Below are positions 6,751 through 15,099 of a stretch of 24,347 nt of DNA, piece by piece. Source of the stretch: JAFGSG01 sp964626055 (GTDB lineage: Bacteria; Spirochaetota; UBA4802; JAFGDQ01); the NCBI GenBank assembly GCA_964626055.1, contig CAZVDF010000050.1:1-24347 (forward strand), in the 5' to 3' direction. The stretch's first letter is position 1. Every line of letters starts with the position of its first letter. A program made the translations under genes and the position numbers. Below the pieces are notes generated by a model that was given only the letters and a program-made list of their open reading frames with translations, had not been told where the DNA came from and did not search any database.

Positions 6751-6820
6751 AGACTAATTGTGAAACTTGGAAATCATGGGGAATTCCCAGAAATAATTTA
6801 TATTATAAGGTTTCTGTTCT

Positions 6821-8092
6821 ATGAAAAAAGTTAATATCGGGCTTATAGGGTTTGGAACTGTTGGAAGCGGAGTATATTCGCTTTTGAAAAAAAACGGCTC
6901 TTTAATAAAAGAGAGAGCTGGCATAGACATTAATATTAAATGCATATGCGATATAAGGGCTGACGAAATAAAAAGTAAAATTAAAAACTCGGCAGTTACC
7001 AAAAACTGGAAAGAAATAATTAATGACCCCGGGATTGATACCATTATTGAGTTAATCGGAGGGATTGAGCCCGCTAAATCCATTGTGATGGAAGCCCTAA
7101 AAAAAGGAAAGAACGTAGTAACTGCGAACAAGAAACTCCTTGCGGAAGAAGGCGACGCCATATTCCAGGTTCAAAAGAGATCCGGGGCAAACCTTTATTT
7201 TGAAGCTTCGGTCTGCGGAGGCATTCCCTGCATTCAGGCTTTAAGAGACGGCATGGTAGGCAACCGCGTTAACTTAATTATGGGCATATTGAACGGCACA
7301 ACTAATTATATACTCACGAGAATGGAGGATGACGGACTTTCTTTTGAAGAAGCTTTAAAGGACGCGCAGCATAAGGGATTCGCGGAAGCCGATCCTACTT
7401 TCGATATAAAAGGATACGACGCGGGCCATAAACTGGCTGTTGTATCGCGGCTGGCATTCAATAAAAAGATCAATTTTAAAAGTATGCCGATTGAAGGGAT
7501 TACCGGGATCACCATAGATGATATTACCTGCGCGAGAGATATGGGATTCGCAATTAAACTCCTGGGCGCCAGCAGGCTTATCGGAGAAAAAATGGAGATA
7601 TCGGTTGCACCGGTTATGCTGCCGCTTAAGCACCCGCTTGCTTCGGTGCATAATGAGTTCAACGCAATAATGTTCTCCGGCGATATGACAGGCCCGATAA
7701 TTCTTTACGGTAAAGGCGCCGGCAGTCTGCCGACCGCGTCCGCCGTAATCAGCGATGTTGCGCAGATTGCCCGGAAAAATACTATGCCGGGAATTGCCGT
7801 TAAAGCCGCGGGCACAATAAAACTGCTTGAATCAAAGGATAAAATGCACCGATATTACCTGAGACTCAACACGCTTGACAAGCCCGGTATTTTATCAAAG
7901 GTATCCGGCGTGCTTGCCAAAAATAATATATCCATCGCCTCTGTAATGCAGAAAGCCGAGAACGGCAAGTATGTGCCGGTTATTATAATGACGCATAAAT
8001 GTTCGGAGAAGGGAATACTTCTGTCCGTAAAAAAAATAAACTCGTTTAATTTTATGGAGCGCGGCATAACGTTTATCAGGATAGAAGAATAA
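6821..8092 (+). CDS. hom: Homoserine dehydrogenase
   Basis: Reduces aspartate 4-semialdehyde to homoserine with NAD(P)H, the branch step to threonine and methionine. 423 aa, usual for the monofunctional enzyme. NAD-binding GFGTVG at 11-16, TANK at 101-104, the NGTTNYIL substrate-site motif at 158-165, and the catalytic segment ADPTFDIKGYDAGHK (190-204, Lys204). A C-terminal ACT domain (about 344-423, starting LRLNTLDKPGIL) suggests feedback control by threonine. The ATG follows AAGG at about 10 nt. thrC follows 112 bp downstream in the same direction, so they form a threonine operon; no thrB (homoserine kinase) is in the window. Confidence 0.97.
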   Translation: MKKVNIGLIGFGTVGSGVYSLLKKNGSLIKERAGIDINIKCICDIRADEIKSKIKNSAVTKNWKEIINDPGIDTIIELIGGIEPAKSIVMEALKKGKNVVTANKKLLAEEGDAIFQVQKRSGANLYFEASVCGGIPCIQALRDGMVGNRVNLIMGILNGTTNYILTRMEDDGLSFEEALKDAQHKGFAEADPTFDIKGYDAGHKLAVVSRLAFNKKINFKSMPIEGITGITIDDITCARDMGFAIKLLGASRLIGEKMEISVAPVMLPLKHPLASVHNEFNAIMFSGDMTGPIILYGKGAGSLPTASAVISDVAQIARKNTMPGIAVKAAGTIKLLESKDKMHRYYLRLNTLDKPGILSKVSGVLAKNNISIASVMQKAENGKYVPVIIMTHKCSEKGILLSVKKINSFNFMERGITFIRIEE

Positions 8093-8126
8093 CATCCGAA
8101 AATGACGATACATCCGTGTAGCGCAT

Positions 8127-8155
8127 AGCAGTTTCCTGTTTTTCAGGTAACTGCT
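8127..8155 (+). other. Hairpin between hom and thrC
   Basis: AGCAGTT (8127-8133) pairs with AACTGCT (8149-8155); a T-T mismatch is followed by CCTG/CAGG around a five-T loop. No T tract follows, so it is more likely an mRNA stability or processing structure than a terminator. No leader peptide rich in threonine is seen. Confidence 0.4.
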
Positions 8156-8204
8156 AATTGAAACAAATAAGATTCAATTTTAAAATGACCTGCAGAGGAA
8201 GCCA

Positions 8205-9572
8205 ATGAAAAAAAATCAATATTCAGCTGTATTTCGCTGCATCAACGGCTGCGATGTTGAATATCCGCTTGATGAAATCGTATATACATGCGGCAAGTGC
8301 GGCAGCCTTTTGGAAGTAGTTCATGACATCAAAAAACTCAAAAAAAAATCCGCATCGGAATGGAAAAAGTTATTCGATTCAAGAGTAGGGACAACAAAAT
8401 GGCCTTATGGCAGCGGGGTATGGAGCAAGAAAGAATGGATATGCCCCCAGATGGACAGCGAAAATATAGTGTCAATGTTCGAAGGGAATACAAATCTTTT
8501 TTGGGCCAAAAGGCTCGGCGAATATCTCGGGATGAAAGACCTCTGGATAAAAATGTGCGGGAACAGCCATACGGGTTCATTTAAAGACCTGGGTATGACG
8601 GTCCTTGTCTCGGAAGTGAACGAAATGATCCGGAAAGGACGCAATATAAAAGCCGTCGCCTGCGCCTCGACAGGCGATACCTCCGCAGCGCTTGCGGCTT
8701 ACTGCGCTTACGCGGGCATACCTTCGATCGTGTTTTTGCCGAGCCATAAAATATCGATGGCGCAGCTTGCCCAGCCTGTATCGAACGGATCAATTGTTCT
8801 CTCTCTCGATACCGACTTCGACGGCTGCATGAAAATAGTTCAGGAAGTAACCAAAGACAATACCATATACCTTGCAAACTCAATGAATTCTTTGCGGGTT
8901 GAAGGCCAGAAGTCGATTTCAATTGAAATGGTTCAGCAGTTCGACTGGGAAGTCCCGGATGCTGTGATAATCCCGGGCGGGAACCTGGGCAATGTATCCG
9001 CTCTCGGCAACGGATTTAAAATGATGAAAGAGCTTGGACTAATTAAAAGAGCTCCCCGGATTGTCCTCGCGCAGGCGGAAAAAGCCAATCCGCTTTATCT
9101 GTCATATCTGAACGGCTTTAAAGATTTCAAACCGGTCAAACCTGAAAAAACCCAGGCAAGCGCAATTCAGATAGGCGACCCCGTGTCAGTCCAAAAAGCG
9201 ATTCGCGCACTTAAAGAATTCGATGGGATCGTTGAGCAGGCAAGCGAAGACGAGCTTTCCAATGCCTCCGCGCTCGGGGACACAACCGGGCTGTATGCAT
9301 GCCCGCATACGGGAGTAGCGCTCGCAGCGCTCTTTAAACTGGTTGATAAAAAAATAATATCTAAAAAAGACCGCGTAATAGTTATTTCAACGGCTCACGG
9401 GCTCAAGTTCTCGGAATTCAAAGTAGGATATCACGAATCAAGACTTGACGGCGTCATCAGCAGATACGCAAACAAACCGATTGAGCTTGAAGCTGATACC
9501 GGGAAAGTGCTGGAAGTCCTGGAGCGCGAATTCGAAAAAAGAAGGGCGTCGTTCGAAGCAAAACGCGGATAG
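8205..9572 (+). CDS. thrC: Threonine synthase
   Basis: PLP enzyme converting O-phosphohomoserine to threonine. 455 aa. The PLP lysine is in SHTGSFKDLG (Lys127), the substrate/PLP-phosphate segment ASTGDTSAALAAY lies near 155, and PGGNLGN near 257 binds the cofactor phosphate. The N-terminus has four cysteines in CINGC...CGKC (Cys12, 16, 29, 32), a zinc-ribbon-like start seen in many long threonine synthases. AGAGGA lies 6 nt before the ATG. It forms an operon with hom. The stop is complete, two bases before the assembly gap, so whatever follows (possibly thrB or a terminator) is missing. Confidence 0.96.
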   Translation: MKKNQYSAVFRCINGCDVEYPLDEIVYTCGKCGSLLEVVHDIKKLKKKSASEWKKLFDSRVGTTKWPYGSGVWSKKEWICPQMDSENIVSMFEGNTNLFWAKRLGEYLGMKDLWIKMCGNSHTGSFKDLGMTVLVSEVNEMIRKGRNIKAVACASTGDTSAALAAYCAYAGIPSIVFLPSHKISMAQLAQPVSNGSIVLSLDTDFDGCMKIVQEVTKDNTIYLANSMNSLRVEGQKSISIEMVQQFDWEVPDAVIIPGGNLGNVSALGNGFKMMKELGLIKRAPRIVLAQAEKANPLYLSYLNGFKDFKPVKPEKTQASAIQIGDPVSVQKAIRALKEFDGIVEQASEDELSNASALGDTTGLYACPHTGVALAALFKLVDKKIISKKDRVIVISTAHGLKFSEFKVGYHESRLDGVISRYANKPIELEADTGKVLEVLEREFEKRRASFEAKRG

Positions 9573-9573
9573 A

Positions 9574-9673
9574 NNNNNNNNNNNNNNNNNNNNNNNNNNN
9601 NNNNNNNNNNNNNNNNNNNNNNNNNNNNNNNNNNNNNNNNNNNNNNNNNNNNNNNNNNNNNNNNNNNNNNNNN
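9574..9673. other. Assembly gap (100 N)
   Basis: Exactly 100 N, the customary placeholder for a scaffold join of unknown length. It removes the 3' end of the radical SAM gene and the region downstream of thrC. The relative order of the two sides rests on scaffolding only. Confidence 0.99.
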
Positions 9674-12075
9674 TCGTAATCAGTCTCAGCAAGAGCAAGA
9701 ACCGTATTGTCTATTCTCATAGAATCGTTATTGCCTACTTTTAATTTCAGCAATATTTTGTTTTCCCCCGGACCTGCCGGCGTATCCCGAATATCAAAGT
9801 CAACGACAGCATCGGAAAAGCAAATAGCCTTTCTGCCTTTTTCCGACTCCTTTATAAAATCTTTTTTCAACTCCAGATTTTTTAAAATATTTTTATAAAG
9901 AACATCATCATCGGCTATTATCTCAAAGAGTGAAGCCGATGTAAAACTCATTAGCGATTTCCCGCCTTCCATATATTGCGCATCAAGCACGGTTATCCCT
10001 TCCGGCAGTTTTGTATTTAAAATATCCGGAAATTTGCTTATATCAATTTCATCGAATAAATCCAAATCGCATAATTCGTAAATGCTTTCAATACCTACCG
10101 GGAGAGGATATCCCATGGCTATTCTCTCTCTTTTATTGAATCCCTGCGTGAATGCGACCGGCATTTCTGCCATCCCCAGGGCTCTTATGATAATCTGTAT
10201 AAAATCCAGGTGAGAAATAAATTTTGCGAATTCCGTCTTTGCGAGTTTTATTCTTGCCCTTTTTTTAACTTCGTATTTTCTTTTAAAAAAATTGAACGAA
10301 TCCGTTATTGCGGTTGTGTTTAATTCATCAAACGGTACTGTTGCCGCAGATATTTTAGCTTCTGCCTTTATCTTCTCTATCTGCGATTCGATTATCTTTT
10401 CAAATCCCGTTTTAATAAAACTCCATGGTAAGAGCTCGTTCTTATCCCTTGCATCGAGGTATTTCTGCCAATTCGTGATATTATCCAGATTCTTTTTCCA
10501 GATATCGAACTTGAAATTTTCCCTCCACGAATCGAGGCGCGCGCCTTCCATATAGGAATTAAAAATAACCGGATTCAGCTCGGAATCGCCCCGCGCGATA
10601 ATTCCTTCCAGAAGAGATGCATTAATATCGTGCGCTTTTATCGCGATCTGCCTCGGCAGTGCGCGTTTGACTTTTAAAATTGTTTCCGCAAAATATTCGG
10701 AACTCATCTGTTTCTCGTATTCGAACGGGGTATGCGGTTTTGGGACAAACGGAGAAATGGTCACATTAAGATCCCGCTTTTTACCGCCGGAAAGATGCAG
10801 CTTTTTGAGGAGTTCTATCATTGAGCCGGCCTCATCGTAATATTCGCATCCGGGCAGCCCTATCATAAAATAGAGTTTAAGAAGTTTCCAGCCTTTGCTG
10901 AATACATATTCGGCTATTGACAGTATATCCTCAGTTCTCAGTCTTTTATTTGCAATATTCCTTATCTCTTCGCATGCGGATTCCACGGCAAATGTCAGCG
11001 AAGCCTTCCTGATATCCGAGATCTGTTCGATTATCGGAAGCGTTCTTTTATCCACACGTAAAGACGGAAGGGATATCGAAATGCCCCTTTCTATCAGTAC
11101 GGGCAGTATTGAGTTCAGCAGGGGAATGAGATATTTGTAATCGCTGATAGACAGGGACGAAAGCGTAAGATCGCTGTAATAAGAATTTTTTACGAGTCCC
11201 AGTATCTGTTTTATAATTGCATCCGGAGAACCGCGCCTGTACGGCAGCTCATAATATCCCGAACGACAGTAATTGCATAAATTTCTGCATCCGCGCGTTA
11301 CTTCCACAACAAGTCTTTCCTGGGTTATCCTCAGATTGGGCATAAGAGGCTTGAGCGGATTATATATTGATCCGGCTTTAACGAATTTTTTTAAAACATC
11401 GGGATTATCCTGTTCATATCGATTTATATTCCCTGAAACTGGTACTGTTACCGAGACTGACGGTACGTACACGCCTTCAATTTCGCTCAACAGCGCAAGC
11501 TTATCTTTCCGCTTCAGCGATTCAAGCTTTGCGGTACGAATAGCATCCAGAATTTCGATGATCCCGTCTTCCCCGTCGCCGATGAAGAACGCGTCGAAAA
11601 AATCCCGTACAGGCAGCGGATTGGATACTGCCTCTCCGCCGGCAATCACGACAGGATGCTCATCGCCCCTGTCTTTGCTGATAATAGGTATCCGTCCCAG
11701 ATCGAGTACCTGAAGCGCGTTCGTGTGCAGAAGTTCGTATGCCAGGTTAAATCCTATTAAGTCCAGCTCACAGAGGGGTGTAAAGTTCTCAAGAGTATAA
11801 AGCGGAAGCTTCATTGATCTTACTCTTGCTTCAAAATCGCCGCTTACCGCGAATACCCGTTCGCAGCTTACATCGCGGATGCCGTTTGCTATATCGTATA
11901 ATATCCGTATGCCGTTGTTTGACATTCCCACTTCATATAGATCGGGATAGCAAATGGCCATTCTGATAAAAGGATTATCTTTTTTAATCTGGTGCAGTTC
12001 CCCGCCGATATATCTGCCGGGTTTCTGAAGATTGAACACAATCCTGTTGACGATACTGTTGCTGAGATTTCCCAT
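9674..12075 (-). CDS. Radical SAM protein (TIGR03960 type) fused to DUF2344; 3' end missing
   Basis: Large two-part protein, 800 codons visible before the gap. The N-terminal part (about 1-580) has a B12-binding-like Rossmann region (IRMAICYPDLYEVGMSNNGI; AGGEAVSNPLPVRDF; FIGDGED) and a radical SAM core with CX3CX2C in TRGCRNLCNYC (Cys263, 267, 270). This pattern is that of the uncharacterised TIGR03960 family. From about residue 620, RARIKLAKTEFAKFISHLDF and later TQGFNKRERIAMGYPLPVG mark a DUF2344/TIGR03936 domain, often a separate gene but fused here. The frame stays formally open through the Ns into the antisense of thrC; that extension is an artefact. Target unknown; links to rRNA or tRNA modification are only a guess. 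Divergent from the next gene. Confidence 0.9.
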
Positions 12076-12131
12076 ACAAAAACATATTCGGGTAGATGTT
12101 TCTATGAATCAAGCAGATTTTGGAAAGTGGA

Positions 12132-12159
12132 TTGACAAACTTGAATTGATATATATTCT
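12132..12159 (+). promoter_or_regulatory. Candidate promoter for the 269-aa protein gene
   Basis: A consensus -35 TTGACA at 12132 and TATTCT at 12154 (16-nt spacer), about 80 bp upstream of the ATG and in the spacer between two divergent genes. The rest of 12076-12242 is AT-rich with nothing else recognised. Confidence 0.5.
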
Positions 12160-12242
12160 TTAAACAACAATCTTATTAAAACTCTGTATGCACTTAGATA
12201 CAAATTAAAAAACAAAAATACATTCAATCATAAGGCAAAGCA

Positions 12243-13052
12243 ATGGCAATCACAAAAGCCGAGAAAGTAGCGTACAACAACTACGTTAAAGAGCATCAGG
12301 AAGAAATCGAAAAGCTAAGAGCAAAATATAAAGAACAAACTTCAAAAATGAAATCCATGCGAGGCATCGCGGGTTATTTTAACATCGAAGCCATTATCGA
12401 CTATGTTAAAATTATAAAAACATATCTAAAAATGAACGATATTTCCAATGACATGCTCGGCCAGAAAAACGAAACTTATCTGAATAATGCAAGAAAAGAA
12501 ATTTATAAAATAATACAGCTGGCGGAAGAAGTAGTGGGTAACGATCTGGACAGATCTTTAAAAGAAAATGAAGATTATCTGAAGAAAATCGAAAAAGTAA
12601 ATTCCGCCCAGATACTGAATATGTTAAAGCTTATAAATAATGTCATTGAGAAGCTTATAAAAGGATTCGGAGAAGGCTCAAAATGGAAATGGTCCTTTGT
12701 CGATATTCAGGGAAGAATGGCCATAGTAATCAGAAATTTTATCAACTTTACCGAAGTTCAAAAAACCAGGGATCCGAGATTGCAGTTTTACAAAGAAAGA
12801 CGCGAATTATTAAAATTATGCAAAAGCTCGTTGAACAACGCAGCCCAGCAGTTCAGGACGAGATATGAGGTTTCCACCAATGTCCCTGCCGATATGATAA
12901 AATCAATTGAATTGCTGTCCGCTCTAAGGAAAATAAATATTTTATCAGGCGAACCCGAAGAAGCGGAGAAACTCAAAAATACAATCGATGCTCTCAGGGA
13001 AAGACTTGAGTCAGATGAGAAAAAGAAGAATGAAAAGAGGAAAAAAGAATAA
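12243..13052 (+). CDS. Charged helical protein of unknown function
   Basis: 269-aa, Lys/Glu-rich, almost wholly helical protein without signal peptide or membrane segment, so probably cytoplasmic. Residues 1-45 and about 230-269 look coiled-coil-like (EHQEEIEKLRAKYKEQ; LRERLESDEKKKNEKRKKE). The middle has a more conserved-looking core with FGEGSKWKWSFVDIQGR and KTRDPRLQFYKERREL. I do not recognise the family; it resembles lineage-restricted conserved hypotheticals of spirochaetes, but this is a weak impression. It has its own TTGACA promoter and ends 40 bp before the hrcA promoter. The ATG has a weak AAGG site. Confidence 0.8.
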   Translation: MAITKAEKVAYNNYVKEHQEEIEKLRAKYKEQTSKMKSMRGIAGYFNIEAIIDYVKIIKTYLKMNDISNDMLGQKNETYLNNARKEIYKIIQLAEEVVGNDLDRSLKENEDYLKKIEKVNSAQILNMLKLINNVIEKLIKGFGEGSKWKWSFVDIQGRMAIVIRNFINFTEVQKTRDPRLQFYKERRELLKLCKSSLNNAAQQFRTRYEVSTNVPADMIKSIELLSALRKINILSGEPEEAEKLKNTIDALRERLESDEKKKNEKRKKE

Positions 13053-13091
13053 AATTTTTTATAATAATATATACAAAATAATTTTTTTGGC

Positions 13092-13120
13092 TTGACATGA
13101 TCCTTTTTTTTGTTTAATTT
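13092..13120 (+). promoter_or_regulatory. hrcA operon promoter
   Basis: A -35 TTGACA at 13092-13097. The -10 is either TTTAAT at 13113 (15-nt spacer, 5 of 6 consensus) or TAATTT at 13115 (17-nt spacer). Either way transcription should begin inside the CIRCE operator, so HrcA binding would block RNA polymerase. Confidence 0.7.
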
Positions 13121-13157
13121 ATTAGCACTCAATATAGAAGAGTGCTAATAAATTAAA
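13113..13157. promoter_or_regulatory. CIRCE operator, extended palindrome
   Basis: The 27-bp core at 13122-13148 is TTAGCACTC-N9-GAGTGCTAA, a full match to the HrcA-binding CIRCE consensus. The dyad continues outward: 13113-13130 pairs with 13140-13157 without mismatch, giving 18-bp arms instead of the usual 9. It overlaps the -10 region and lies 28 bp before the hrcA ATG, so it also forms a strong hairpin in the 5' UTR. It should provide HrcA autorepression of the heat-shock operon. Confidence 0.97.
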
Positions 13158-13175
13158 TTTTTGAAGTAAAGCAGC

Positions 13176-14231
13176 ATGGAAAAAAATAATTCGCAAAACA
13201 GGCAGCTGGATGAAAGAGAATCATCAGTATTAAAAGCACTGGTCTATGAGCATATCGTAACAGGAAAGCCAGTTGGATCAAGATCTTTTGTAATAAAGTA
13301 TTCTTTTTCAATATCCGCAGCTACAATGAGAAATATAATGTTTGACCTTGAGAAATTGGGCTTTTTGACACAGCCCCATACTTCGGCCGGAAGACTTCCC
13401 ACTGATAAAGGATACAGATTCTATGTAAATTCCCTTTTGGATTCGTACGAATTTTCGGTGAATAACAGCTCAAATATAAATGAAGAAACATTAAAGAGAG
13501 AAATGCAGATCGATCATATGTTTTCTTCTATTACGAAAATGCTTTCAGCCGTAACAAAATATGCGGGCATTGCCCTCAGCCCGATCCCTGATCATTCAAT
13601 TGTCAAACATATTGAGCTTGTCCCGCTGGGAGAGAATAACATACTGTTCATCATGGTTACCAGGATGGGCATGGTACTCAACCAGAAGATCACAATATCA
13701 TCCAGTTTCAGCCATGATGATCTGCATGCCTATTCGAAATACCTGACCAGCGAATTATGCGGATTTTCTATTTTTGATATTAAAAAGGGCATATTTAAAA
13801 ATTTAAGAGAAAACAGAAAATTGACGTCGAGCGAAGAAATAGCCCTCGATATAGCCGAACTGGCTCTTTCAAAAAGCGAAAAATCCAGTCTGTTTATAGA
13901 CGGAATTGAAAACTTATTGTATATCCCCGAGATGATCGAATCCCATCATCTGGAAACTCTTCTTTATTTATTAAAGAAGAAAGATATTTTAAAATTAATA
14001 ATGGAAAAAAATATTGGGACGGACGGCGTAAATACAATTATCGGAGAGGAAATTGAGGGTGAAGATATTTCAGGTTGCAGCATCGTATCTTCTTCATATA
14101 AAATCGGGAATCAGAATGTAGGCTCTCTCGGGATTCTCGGACCTACAAGAATGGATTACGAAAAAGTCGTTCCTCTTGTCGATTATACTGGAAGAATGGT
14201 TTCCGATCTTTTGACGAAAATGGCCAAATAG
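13176..14231 (+). CDS. hrcA: Heat-inducible transcription repressor HrcA
   Basis: 351-aa repressor that binds CIRCE and controls class I heat-shock genes, with its folding typically assisted by GroEL. The N-terminal winged helix covers about 10-90 (LKALVYEHIVTGKPVGSRSF, ATMRNIMFDLEKLGFL, HTSAGRLPTDKGYRFYV), which is diagnostic of HrcA. The dimerisation/GAF-like part follows, ending with the conserved SLGILGPTRMDYEKVVPLVD and YTGRMVSDLL. Length is normal. The ATG follows the CIRCE by 28 bp, with a weak GAAG ribosome site, suiting low repressor levels. First gene of hrcA-grpE-dnaK-dnaJ. No groES/groEL is in the window. Confidence 0.97.
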   Translation: MEKNNSQNRQLDERESSVLKALVYEHIVTGKPVGSRSFVIKYSFSISAATMRNIMFDLEKLGFLTQPHTSAGRLPTDKGYRFYVNSLLDSYEFSVNNSSNINEETLKREMQIDHMFSSITKMLSAVTKYAGIALSPIPDHSIVKHIELVPLGENNILFIMVTRMGMVLNQKITISSSFSHDDLHAYSKYLTSELCGFSIFDIKKGIFKNLRENRKLTSSEEIALDIAELALSKSEKSSLFIDGIENLLYIPEMIESHHLETLLYLLKKKDILKLIMEKNIGTDGVNTIIGEEIEGEDISGCSIVSSSYKIGNQNVGSLGILGPTRMDYEKVVPLVDYTGRMVSDLLTKMAK

Positions 14232-14324
14232 TCGTTAAATGTTTTATTCATCTGCTAAATTCATAGGTTTATTTTATTAAATATTATTATATGTTACATA
14301 ATATATTTACGCAGGTGAATTATA

Positions 14325-15032
14325 ATGAATAAGCTTAAAAAAAATCATAAACAGGAAGAGATCAAGGATTTGGAAAACGACGTAAAAAATAATGGCACGG
14401 TCGAAGGATCACTTCCGGAGTCAAACGCAAAGGACTCTCCGGAATTGAAAAAGCTTCAGGAAGAACTTGAAAAAAAGACAAAAGAGGTTGAAACCCTGAC
14501 CGATACGATGAAAAGACGGCAGGCTGATTTTGAAAATTATAAAAAGCGGATGATCAAGACTCAGGATGAAGTGAAGAAGCTTGCGATAAAGGATTTCGCT
14601 CTTGATATAATAAATATCAACGATGATCTTCTGAGAGCCTTTGAAGCTTCCTGCAGCGTAGACAAAGGGAAGGCAGTTGACGAAATATGCAATACTTTTA
14701 CCGATGGCTTTTCCATGATTTCGAGGAAAGTGGAAGATACTCTGAAGAAGTACGGAATAGAGGAAATAAATTCCCTTAATCAGGCCTTTGATCCCAACTG
14801 CAATGAAGCTATTGAAATGGAAAACAACGAAAACGTTGAGTGCGATACGATTACAAAAGTACATCAAAAAGGTTTTCGTCTGGATGATTATGTAATAAGA
14901 TCGGCAAAAGTCAGAGTAACAAGACCGAAAAAGCCGGCAAGTAATGATTTAAAACAAGAAATTAAGAATACAAATAAAAATATTATCGATGAAAACAATA
15001 AAGCAGAAGATGATACAAATTTTAAAGCATAG
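14325..15032 (+). CDS. grpE: Nucleotide exchange factor GrpE
   Basis: 235-aa co-chaperone that releases ADP from DnaK. A charged, disordered N-terminus (1-40) leads into a long coiled coil (ELKKLQEELEKKTKEVETLTD, MKRRQADFENYKKRM, the GrpE dimer helix). The C-terminal beta domain has FDPNCNEAIEMENNENVE, a variant of the conserved FDP..HEA motif with Asn-Cys-Asn where many have xxH. It ends in VTKVHQKGFRLDDYVIRSAKVRV-type strands and a 35-residue polar tail beyond the domain. AGGTG lies about 8 nt before the ATG. The 93-bp gap after hrcA holds an AT-rich imperfect hairpin (about 14278-14311). Confidence 0.95.
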   Translation: MNKLKKNHKQEEIKDLENDVKNNGTVEGSLPESNAKDSPELKKLQEELEKKTKEVETLTDTMKRRQADFENYKKRMIKTQDEVKKLAIKDFALDIININDDLLRAFEASCSVDKGKAVDEICNTFTDGFSMISRKVEDTLKKYGIEEINSLNQAFDPNCNEAIEMENNENVECDTITKVHQKGFRLDDYVIRSAKVRVTRPKKPASNDLKQEIKNTNKNIIDENNKAEDDTNFKA

Positions 15033-15099
15033 TGACTTTTCAATTAGTATGCATTGATTAAAAATGAAAATAATTTCAATCTAATATAGGAGAAAAAAA

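Noticed and set aside
8127..8155. Rho-independent terminator between hom and thrC
   Set aside because: A stem exists but no T tract follows, and both genes belong to one pathway in one direction.
9457..9673. Continuation of the large radical SAM frame beyond the gap
   Set aside because: The frame is open only because N bases give no stops; the bases past the gap are antisense to thrC.
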